Below, piece after piece: positions 25,301 through 37,300 of a stretch of DNA of 64,000 nucleotides. The DNA comes from Calliopum simillimum. Its lineage: Eukaryota > Arthropoda > Insecta > Diptera > Lauxaniidae. The number at the start of each line of letters is the position of its first letter. Position 1 is the stretch's first letter. The DNA lies in NCBI GenBank assembly GCA_951812925.1, contig OX638368.1, positions 84,054,909 to 84,118,908 on the forward strand, given 5' to 3'. A program made the position numbers and the translations under genes. The notes beneath the pieces were generated by a model. That model was given only the letters and a program-made list of their open reading frames with translations, was not told the origin of the DNA and made no database searches.

Positions 25301-28300
25301 TATAAGCTACTGGCAAAAAACCGTGTTTAATTTGCCTTAAACACGAAAAAGTGTAAAAAACTACTAAAAAATGAACTTTTCGTTGCTATAACTCAGCCAA
25401 TTTGAATCGGATCTCAGATATTGGTAAACTCGTTGGAAGTTTAAGAATTTTTCTCTATAATAGTGCAAAAACATATTCGATCGAAATTGGGTTTCTCAAA
25501 ATATGTTCGAAAAAATGGAGCTATAACCTAAAAAATCGAAAAGGTCGATTATCTCAAGAACGGCCCTTAGGAAAAAAAAAAATAAATGCAATTTTCGGAC
25601 TCAGCGACCTCAAATTAGTGCAGAAAATATGGTCTGCAAAATGTACACACACATATTAATTATTTGTAATGTAGTGTAATAGAAATAATTTCTAAAATAA
25701 TAACATTTAAATAATTTTCACTCCTAATATTTTAACACTCCAATTTTTTGGAACATTTTTCAAGGTGTTGTTTTCACGTTTTTGTGCAGCATTAGTTCTT
25801 TTCTCAAACATTTTTAAAATTATGAAGGAGTTAAATACTTACACCTTGCATTTTATTCACTAATTTGTAAAAAAAAAGGTAGCCATAATCGGCATTAAAG
25901 TCCCCTATTTGGTAATAATTTGAAATTAAAAGTTTATTGTGCAAACTGCAAATTTCTCGTGGTGAAGAGGGAAAACGGCAGGTACGTAAATCTTATTTTT
26001 TGTTTGGATTATTTACGTAATTTTTTATTTTCTTTATGCACGGCGGATCGATCCTGAACCATAATAAAGTTTTATTGTAATCACGGAAAATTCGGCGTAT
26101 GCAGGATTACTCTTTATAGAAACTAATGAATATAAAACTCGTACCTGAAAAAATAATCGTAGAATAGTAAGAAAGTTTGTGAAGGCTTAAGGTCAAAAAT
26201 ATAACGAAGAATACGTATAGTACTAAATGATCCAGTTAATTAAAAAGAGCAGAAAAATTCCGTCCGTACATACAACCGTGCATACAACGTCAAAAATAAT
26301 CAAAAACTGAATTTTTTTTCCTTTTTTGTATTTGAATTTTATGATGTAATTTTAAAATGGTCATAACTTTGCAATAACAAATCGTAGATGACCAGTCGAC
26401 AGCTAATTTTGAAGTCGAAAAAAAAGTACCAAAGGACTTGAATAATAAAAATGCTTAAAAAAATTTCGTGACATAACATCCGAAATAGCCCAAAACCGTG
26501 TTTTTGACCTTTTTAATTTAAAGAATAAGATATCGGTATGGTTCAGATTAGTTTTTTGATGAAAAAAAGCTAGGACTGAGTTAAAAATTAACTTGTCTTG
26601 ATAATTTTGAAAATAGAAAAATACTGATGTCCTTTAAGGATGTCTCAATTTTTTAAGGTAAGCGATATCTCAAATTCCAGACGTGATAGAGCCATTCTAA
26701 GATTGAATTTGAGTTAATAATCGAAAAACACATTTGGAAAGACTATTCTTGTTCCTTTTTGTTGTTTGGATTGTTTTCTAAGTACGTATAAACAGCTTTT
26801 TTTAGTTTAGAAAGTAGTTTAAGATACAATATTAGCAAAATGGGATCAGACAGAATTTTTCTGTTTATATTTGTTAAATCTACAAACATGCAGAAAACTT
26901 TCTGCATACTCAGTGTTTTATTTTATTTAGCAAATTTAAAACCATTTGGAAAAGAATATTTTTAATTTTTAATGTCATTTTACTGTTTGTCTTCCGGATA
27001 GTAAATTTAGGCCGGATAGGTCCCACTCACGGTGCTCCTGAGCCGATTAAAATAAAAATTTTAGGTATTCATGTAAACAAGCTAAAAACATAAAAATTAA
27101 AAAAAAAACACTAGGCGGTTTTTTCTACGTGGGCTGCTCGATATATTTCTGGCCTAGGCAACACTAATGTCAATAGCTAAAATATGGCAACGCTATAATA
27201 AAGTTTGACATTTTTTAGCATAAACGTTCTCACAACGTTTTGATGTACAAGTGCTATTTGTTTTGTTTACAGTGAGTTAAGAAAATCAATTTTTCCATTG
27301 AAAATTTAAGCAATTGATAAACTATGGGGTTTCCAACGAGAACAAACGTTTTTTACAACTAAGTGTTCATGCAAAATCGAATGTATTGGAGTGGAACTAA
27401 TGCCCAAGGATGCCTCTATCTCACGGTATGTCACATGACGATCTTGCATTATTAGTTCACGCACGGCATCAATGTTCTCTGGCACAACAGACGTTTTTGG
27501 ACGACCTTCATTGAATTGATTAAACCAGTTTTTCACAGTGCTATAGGATGGTGCTTCATCGCCATACAAAGATTTAAGTTCATCGATGCACTCTTGTCGT
27601 GATAATCCACGTCGAAAATGTTCACGAGTTAATTCCATTTTTTTGCCAAATTGATTTTTTCAAGTCACTGTAAACAACACAAATGATGGTCGTACGTCAA
27701 AACGTACTCATTATGCTAAAAAATATCAAACTTTCCAATTGAAACGTCAGATTACACCTGGCAACACTTAGTGTTGCCTAGGCCAGAAATATATCGAGCA
27801 GCCAACGTATGTCTTTTATGTTGCCGCATTATCTCCATTAAAAAAAAAAGTATTGACTACAACAAACAAAAATCAAAATATGTAATCACATTCGATGTGT
27901 TTTGCGATGCTGTACGAGAATCCAACTAGAGCTGGGCGCGGGCCTAACTTTTAAGGCCAGGCCCGGCACGAACTCGAAACAACAATATTATTACATATCC
28001 ACACCTATTTTATGATTTAAAAAAATTTTAACATATTGATGAAGCTAAATCAATGATTTTCAAATGAGGAAAAAACCAACATTATACATGAAGTGCTTAT
28101 TTGAGTTTTTTGGTCGAACCTTAGCCACACATTTATACATTATTTTACATATTTTTATGCAAGAACATAATTTTTTCACAGTTTATGCTCCTCAACCTTT
28201 CCGTGAATTATGGGCCCGAAGAGCAAAGGCCCGCGGGCCACGAAAAAAAGGCACGGCCCATGCCCAGCTCTAAATCCAACCTCAGAATTGCTCTATCGTG

Positions 28301-31300
28301 TATAGTTTTTGAGATATTCTAACATAAAAGCAAAAAAAAAAAATCGTTTTTTGTCATTTTTTAAGCTATATAACTATTTAACATATCATTTATTTGTTAA
28401 ACCTGGTAATCTTTAACTTTAAAACCTTATTTAAACTATGTTGATATCTTTATTTTTTTCTCAAAGATATCCTAGCCTAAAATGACAAAAAAGTGCAAAA
28501 CTCACGTTTTTTCAATATTTCGGTCTACAATATCTCCTAGAAACATGAAGATATCCCCATATTTGAAATTAGGTTTTTAAAAAAAAGATCTGGGCTTTTA
28601 AATTTTAATGTTTTTAGTTTGTTTAGGGCCAATGTATGAATTTCTATGTGGCAGATTGGAATTACCTTAAAACTTTATTTAAATCGGCTCAGGAGCACCG
28701 TGCGCTATTATTAATATGAAATATTAATTTTTTAAGCTATTAATCCAAATCTGCATAATTTCACAAGGTTTCACTTAGATTTTTCTATTTAGTAGATTCA
28801 AAATATTTATGTATGTAATACTAGAGGTGTTTTAAGAATGTATGGAGATCCTTAGTAACAACATTTTGATACTTGACACCCCTCAATTTTGTGAGGTTGG
28901 AAAAAAAAATGAGATTGCAAAAAAAAATTTGGGGGTGGGATGAGGGTAAAGGTTGGCGCATCGAGGTCAAAGGTGAGAGAAAAAGAGAAAAAATGTACAT
29001 ACAGCCCTACAAATGCTCAGGGGTCACCTCTAGAGGGTTCAAATGTATGACCAACCCACATTATTTTTCCCCCACCAAAATTTTTACCAAACATACTTAC
29101 CCCCTATCTCTAACTCCTAAGGGGGCTCACATATAAAATTGAAATTTTTATTAAATCGACCCCCACCACTCCCTGGGTGCCTCTAGAAGGGTCTAATGTA
29201 TGACTGGTCCCTAATATTTTTTTCTCCCCAAAATTTTTTCCTAACATACTTACCCTCTATCTCTTACTCTTTAGGGGACTCCCATACGAAATAGATGTCA
29301 TGGACATGAAAAATATGGAAAGGAAATTGTCAAATAGGCCCATAACTGCCCAGAAGTCACTCCTTAAGGAGTCAAATATAAGACCGACCCCCATTAGCCC
29401 CCTTCCAAAGATTTTTCTCAGAAAACCTACCCCCTATTTCTAATCCTTAAGGGGGCTCCCATACAAAGTTACTGTTTTTATATAAAATGCCCCAACTGCC
29501 CTAACTGGCCCACGGGTACCGATAGAAGGGTTAAATGTATGACCGACCCCCATTATTTTTTCGCGACCTATATTTTTTGGCCACATACTTACCCCCAATT
29601 TTCAACCCTGAAAGGGGCTGCCATACAATTTTTGTTTTTTTTATAAATTTTCCTAGAAATAATGGGGGTCGGTCATACATTTGACCCTTCTAGGGGTACG
29701 CATGGTTCAGTCATGGTCCAGTTAGGGCAGTGGGGGCAGTTTTTAAAAAAACCGTAACTTTGTACGGGAGCCCCTTAAGGATTGGAAATAGGGGGTAGGT
29801 AAGCTGTGAAACTTTGGAGGGGGGTAATGGGGGTCGGTCATATATTTGGCTCCTCTAGGAGAGACTCCTGGGCAGTTATGGGCCTATTTGACGATTTCCT
29901 TTCCATATTTTTTATGTCTATGACGTCAGTTTTGTATGGGAGCCCCCTAAAGAGCTAGAGATAGAGGGTAAGTACGGTGAGAAAAAATGTTGGGGAGGAA
30001 AAAATATTAGGGGCCGGTCATACATTTGACCCTTTTAGGGGCACCCTGGGAGTGGTGGGGGTCGATTTCCTAAAAATTTTAATTTTGTATGGAAGCCCCC
30101 TTAGGGGTTAGAGATAAGGGGTAGGTATGTTTGGTAACATGTTGGGGGAGAAAAAAAAATGTGGGTCTGTCATACATTTGAACCCTCTAGAGGTGGCCCC
30201 TCTTGTAGGGCTGTAAGTAAATTGTTTCTCCTTTTCTGTCATCTTTGACCTCGATGCGCCAACCCTTACCGTCACCCCACCCCCAAAATTTTTTTTGCAA
30301 ACTAATTTTTTTTTCCAACCTCACAAAATTGAGGGGTGTCAAGTATCAAAATCCAAAATTCGTGCACTAAAACACCCCTAATGTAATACTTAAATTTTAT
30401 TATATTCGCGCAACTTATCTGGCGACTCGTTTTAAGGCCCTTAATGAAGTTTTGTTTTCAAATAAGTAAATATTGATATCTGTTATCTGATTTATGATAA
30501 AATTTAAGATCCTTTGCTAAATATAACTATGATCACATTTTTCGAATTTTTCAGGACCAAAAACAACAAATGCGCTTTCCGCATTATATAAGCCTTGAAA
30601 CAAATGGCAATTTTTTGTTGGCTAATTCTATAAGCTTTGTTATTAAACTGATAGGCACCAGGCAGCTAAAAAAATACATTAAAAAAAATATTTTGGCTAT
30701 GATTGTCTTTGCTAAAAGGTCTGCAATTGTTAAAATATGGTTAAAGGTTTGTTTCGATCACTACGAGTGTATTCAGAAAAAGAAGGACCAGATAAACAGC
30801 TTGTTATATACTTGTTTTGAGCTTTAGTCAAGCGATTTGCTTCGCGAGACGCTACGCACAGATCTCCTGAATGCGAACTAATAAATGAGGATCTTATAAT
30901 TCTATAATTTTTGGAGTTTGTAATAAATAAAGTAATATTTATGTCTACATGTTTTTTTAAAAAACATTGGTATACGCAATAGAACAGTTCATTTCAGAAA
31001 CAAAATTATTGCAATAGAACTACTTTTCTTTTTAAATTGACGACGCTTAACAAGGAGGATTGCTTTACAAAAAAAACCCTGAACTATCAACAATTTTAAT
31101 TAACTGATTCATTCATACGTGATGTCTTGTTAATGTTTGTCCAGATGCTGCCATCATAGCCGCAAATTGTTCAGGACTTGGACAATGGGATGGCATTGGA
31201 TCTTTGTTTGGCCGCTTTGTCGGTGGTCCAGCTGGCGTTATTGTAACTAAATTTCAAAATTTACATATGTTAAAATATAATGGATATCTTTATATATTTA

Positions 31301-34300
31301 TAAATATATACCTTCAGTTCCATTCAGCTGCTGCTCTTCGTGTATACGTTTGCGTAGACCTGATGATGGTGATGGCGATGGTAAAATAGTCAGGTCTTTT
31401 TCAACTTCTATAACTTTATTTGGAATACGATCGTATAATAAGCTTCCATCAGGTGCTTTTGGTGGTTTGGGGAATGATACCACTTCTGGTTTAGGCATTT
31501 TATCTTTCGGTGTTAACACTAACCATTCATGTGGACCTGCACCCGGAGAGCCCAAACGATTTGCTATCTTCGTAACGCTGCCTCGGTCTATCTTTTTAAT
31601 TAGTAGTATTTTTCTAATTTCTGCCTGTGATTTTCCATTAATACGATTTGCAACTGCGAACAAGACAAAAATTATATTCTATTATTCTAACAAAAAACTA
31701 TTTTAATGAAGCTTACATTCCTGTTTAACAAGCTGTGAATTAATTGCATAAGAAGATTGACGTGCAGCTTTCTTCGGTTTAATAAAATTTCTACATATTA
31801 ACCGAGCCAATCTAGTCATTGAATTAGTATGTAGATAAAATGCTGTTCTTGTTTTCATAATTGGGCGTGGTGAACCAGAACTTATTGCAATACCATGAGC
31901 TTGAGCATAATGTCTAGCCAAATGTGTTTTTAATTTGAATTCTTTTCCACAATTAACTATTGAACATCTAAAAGAAATAGAGAAAATAAAAACACTAAAA
32001 AAATTTAGCCATTTCAAAATTTTGAATTCTATTTACTTATGCATTTGACGATTTGATAAGTCGCTAGCTTTTTCGTCTTCAATCAAAACCTCAGTTGCGA
32101 TAGGTGGTTTTTTCTTTATATCAACATCACTCTCTTGTTTGCATAAGCTTTTTAGACCACCATATTTTTTCCAATAATCCCAACACGTTTGGCACAAACG
32201 ACATGTTATATGCCCCGTCACCCATGGATACCACTAGGCCAAGACAATTTATTAAAACAAGTTAGTATTTAAATCCAAAAGCTAAAAACTAACCTGTGAT
32301 GATTTAATGGTTGAGCAGGATTCACATGGTTTGCCATTATTTGATAAGTCTGTACCGCCATTAGTTGTTCCATTGTAAACGCTTGCCCCACCTTTAATAG
32401 CAACTCCGCCTTTAGTGGTATTATATTGCGGTATATATACCTGTTTTAATTTTAATTCCGCCTCAACAGCTTTGACACGCTTTTGCTGTACATATCGGTC
32501 AGTAGTCTTCCACATATAATAATATTCAATGATTTGCTTCAAAGTTTTCCACGGCAGCTATTTCATAAAATTAACGTTATATTTTTCATTAAACTAGGCA
32601 TTTTATTTTTTAGAAAAATATCGTAAGCCACAAAAAACTTCAACATAGATTTTTGTGATCATACATATTTATATGTATATATGGGGCATTACATACCGTT
32701 CCGGATAGCATTTTGCTTTTGCATCTCCGATTTTTTTGAAACTTTTGTCCTATAGTACTAGTTGATATTAGCATCGATGATTTTTTCAATTCTTTTCATC
32801 GATCCGTTTCAGAGATATAAATTTTCAAAAAATAAAAAAGCTGCAAAAACAACATTTAGTAGTTTTTTGAAATGCTCATTGCTCCGTCAATAGTCAACCA
32901 AATCATTTTTGGTTTTTTTAAGGAAATTTTTATAAAATAAACAAACATTTTTTTTTTATAATTTTTTTATTAAATTTTCAACTTTTAAAACTAAATTGCT
33001 TTTTTTATCAATGATTATACCCTTCGATTTTTTGAAAAAAAATCTAAAAAAACTTTAATGAACTTGACTAATTTTAAGACTATTTTTAGAATGGGCAAAC
33101 GATGGGATCTATTTTTTTTTTTTTAAATTTTTTAATTAAGAAAAAAGTGAGTGAACGAGCACTTAAATATTCTTCGTTGCCGGAAGAGGGTAAAAAAGTT
33201 GACCGACCCCACTAACTTTACCTCTCCAATATTTTTCTCAAACGTACTTTTTCCTTTTTTCCATTCCTTAAGGGGGCTCCCATACAAAATTTTGATAAAA
33301 ATATAAAAAAAATTCCTCATTACCGGGAGAGAGCAAAACTTTTCACCGGCCCCCATTAATTTTTCATCTTAAAAATTTTTTTCGAATGCACTAATTCCTT
33401 TTATCCACCCCTTAAGGGGGCTCTCATACAAAATTTTGATAAAAATATAAAAAAAATCCTCATTGCCTGGAGAGGAAAAAATGTTCACCGACCCTTTTTC
33501 CACTGATTAAGGGGTCTCCCATAAAAAATTTTGATAAAAACATAAAAAAAATGCTCATTGCCGGGATAGGGAATAATTTTTCCTCTCCAATATTTTTTTC
33601 TTTCAAACATTTTTTCCACTCCTTAAGGGGGTTTTCATTAAAAATTTTGATAAAAACATAAAAAAATTACCCATGGCCGGGAGGCGGAAAAAATGGTCAC
33701 CAAATTCCATTCATTTTTCCTCCTCCACATTTTGCTTGAACTTACTTTTCTCTTTTTCCCACCCCTTAAGGAGCCTTCCATATGAAATTTAGATAGAAAT
33801 AATCAATTTTATATGGTAGGCCCCTTAAGGGGTGGATAAAAGGGGCTAGTATGTTCGAAAAAAATGTTGAAGAAAAAAATTAATGGGGGTCTGTGAATAT
33901 TTGTTTCTTCTCCCGGCAACTAGGATTTTTTTTTTTTTTGATATTTTTTTATAAAATTTTTGTTGGGGCACCTCTTTAAGGGGTGGAAAAAATGGGGTAG
34001 TATATTTAAGAGAAATATTGTAGAGGAAAATTAATGGGTGTCGGTAAACATTTTTACCCTCTTCCGGCAACGAAAAATATGTTAGTGCTCGTTCAAAAAA
34101 TTAAAAAAAAACATAGATCCCATTGTTTGCCCATTCTATAAATAGCCTTGAAGTTTGTCAAATTTATTAAAGTTTGTTTTAAAAGTTGAAAATTTAATAA
34201 AAAAATTATTTAAACAAATGTTTGTTTATTTCATAAAAATTTCCTTAAAAAAAACAAAACTTAAAAAAAATTTCATGATTTGGTTGACTATTGACGGAAT

Positions 34301-37300
34301 TATGAGCATTTCAAAAAACTACTAAATGTTTTTTTTTGCAGCTTTTTTTAGTTTTTTGAAAAGTTATATTTCTGAATCGGCTCGATGAAAAATATCATAG
34401 ATGCTAATCTCAACTAGTACTAAAAGACAAAAAAGTTAAGAAAAAATCGGAGATGCAAAAGCAAAATGCTGCCCGGAACGGTATGTAACGTTATTATAAT
34501 GTAATGTATAATCCTTTAACTCCTAGGGGGACAAAAGGGCTGAATTCCTCTTACCAAGACCTTATTTTTCCACGATATTGTAAATAGTTAAAAAAATATA
34601 TATATTTTTCACATTGGTATTTTTGGCTCCCTAGCCCAAGTAAAAAATTTTAGGTTTTTAACTGCTTCTGCATTTGGACGCCTCAGTTTATTAAATTATG
34701 AGGCAAGGAGCACACTGAGGCTATAGGAACAAATAAAAGTATACAAACAAAAGATTGACACTGGAATGACTACGAATATAACAAATCAATTTTAAGGCTA
34801 CTAGCTTATTAGAAAATGTAGCAAATTAAATACTACGAAACTTATATGCGAATGTTTACCGGAAGAGATATGTTAAATTATTTATCTACGAATGAACTGC
34901 AGTTGACACAATAAGAGGGAAATAATAACATAAAATTGGTTACGCATTTGCTAATATCAGCGAAAAGAAGGAAATAAATAAAAATCAAACAACTTGTGAT
35001 GGCAACTTTAGGATTAAACTGACTACCCATAAAATTTATATTCTCATCAAAATTAAAAAACCTATTTCTCATATTTGTTCTTAAATTTTTGCAATATTGC
35101 TACACTTCACAGAGTGCGCTTAAGCTTTAGCTAAGCTAAACTGTTAGTGAAGCTTAAGCGGCCCTTAAGAAATTTCCAATTTCACAGTTGACTTGCTAAC
35201 ATTTGTCATTAGCAAAGATACAAACCAAAAATACTGGTAAACTAATTTGAAAATAGAGTAACTTAGGGTAATGTGGTTACCTTTTTTTTTGGCAATTTCT
35301 ACCAAAGTAATGGTAACAGGTTAGCTTCGTCAATTTATTTTGCATTAGTTATTCTATTGTTTTAACTATATGATAATTTATATACTAAAATATTAACATT
35401 TTCAAGCGTGAGGGCAGTTAAATTGAAAGTACCTAAAAATAGCTGAAAAAGAAAAGTGTCGGGTAATGTTCATTTCCTAAAGTAGTGCCGTTATTCTCAA
35501 TTTTTGTTGCCGAAAAGTCTAGTAGTATTTTTTTAGATTATATTTGCTATGAAATAGCTTTATAGGTTTATAAAGAATATTTTTTAATAGCTTTGTTTGA
35601 CGAATTTAGATTAGAGTAGAGCAGAGTAGAGCAGCTTTTGAAAAATGTCATATTACTTTTTGAGCAGGCTAGAGTAGAGTAGTGTATAGCACAAATTTCA
35701 AAAAACACAAAACAAGCAACTCTGAGTAAATCAGCAAAAATTTAGAAATATTTTAATTTTTTCATGTTAAAAATAAAAAATAAATAAAAAAATTGGCGTA
35801 AAATTTTAAAAATATTTATTTTGTTTTGATTTTTCTCATGACAATTTGCTGCTCCAACCTGCTCTACATAAAATTCTAGAGCAGAAAAAATCAAACAGAG
35901 TAGTTTAGAGCAGACTCATCAAACACTTTTCAGAGTAGAATAGAGCAAGCTAGAGCAGAAAAAAGTTTCATCAAACACTTTTGACTGCTCTAACTTACTC
36001 TAGACTACTCTAGAGCAATCATCAAACAAGGCTAATAAGATAAACCAAATTCGTACTAACAAGAATAAGTAATAAGGGTTACTGAATCATGCGTAAAATA
36101 GTGCCCCACATTACTCAAACTCGGGTATCCCACACATGCAATTAATGTTTTAAGGTGTAATAGTAATCAAAGCTGATATACGGTATATAATATGGGGTAG
36201 TTCACATTACCCGAATATATCACTTTTTTTTAAATAACACTAGTTTACAAATGATTATACAAATTTTTTTCCCATTGAATGCCATTGTCCATTTTAAATG
36301 TAAAATGGGCTGCTGATTCCGTAAATTGCATTATTTTTTTTTTCTTTCGTGTCATTTTCGAGACATCGTTCATTTTCGAGACATCGGTCATTTTCGGTTT
36401 TTGAACCAAAAAAAAGATAGATCCACACAAATACAAATTACTCAAGAACCGATGTCTGTGTTTAAACGTGTTGTATTTCATATTAAAGGTAATTAAATTA
36501 CCTACAAATAACATTCACATCACTTTTTGGCTGGTTTGTTAGTTTCGGCAAAATAAATTGATTTCTGAAAAAAAAATTATTTTTTCCGAAAAAATGAAAA
36601 AAAAAAGTCAAAATCAACTGCAGTTTTATACAAGAAAAAAAATTAAAAAGATCATTTTTATTTTTTTATATCGTAGTCTATATATTTGTAAAGCAAATAA
36701 GATACTATTTAAGAAAATCGATGGAAAAATGAAAAAGTTGTATACAATTTATTGACAAATTACTAAAATGCGTTTTTGTCAATTTTTTTAGTTTTTTTGT
36801 AATAAACTGTTCGATAATTTAAAACTTTTTTTAAAACACATGAGCAAATCCAAAAAATTCTTAAAGTAGCCGTTAAAAAAAATACCCGTGTCTCGTCGTT
36901 TTTCTCCAACACGTCAGATTTTTTTTTAATCGATTTTTGAAGTTTTTTAATCCACTGTACATGAAAAAAACAAAAATAACGCATTCCAGACAATTTTAAC
37001 CCTTTAAAACTCCCACATGTAGGTAATTTTCACCTTCATGTGGGAGTCAAAATGACCCACATGTGAGGGTTTTAGAGGGTTAAAATTTTCTACAAAAATA
37101 TTCCTCTTAATATCCTGCATAAATGTACTGAACACATGATACACCTCAAATGTAAGGATCATATAGTCTAATTTATCGATTCAACACAAGAATGCGTTAT
37201 TTTTGTTTTCTTCATGTACAGTGGATTAAAAAACTTCAAAAATTGATTAAAAAAAAAAATCTGACGCGTTGGAGAAAAACGACGAGACACGGGTATTTTT

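Larger units (their letters stand above)
27028..28702. mobile_element. Transib-like element (CACGGTG ends) holding two insertions
   Basis: CACGGTGCTCCTGAGCCGAT on the left is mirrored by ATCGGCTCAGGAGCACCGTG on the right. Inner arms also pair (AAACAAGCTAAAAACAT with its complement near 28610). CACGGTG ends are known from Transib relatives. No matching 5-bp flanks are visible (CCACT against CGCTA), so the assignment is weaker than for 1245-2297. A mariner and a hAT-type MITE are inserted inside. Confidence 0.5.

Noticed and set aside
28873..29136. Open frame in a foldback arm
   Set aside because: Made of the GC-rich inner modules; no start context or homologue-like pattern.
31204..31706. Two plus-strand open frames
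   Set aside because: They lie opposite MTA1-like exons and are explained by them.
35608..36010. Possible CRISPR-like or satellite array of AGAGTAGAGC units
   Set aside because: Units are degenerate, face both ways and are enclosed by TA-flanked inverted ends, so it is an element interior.
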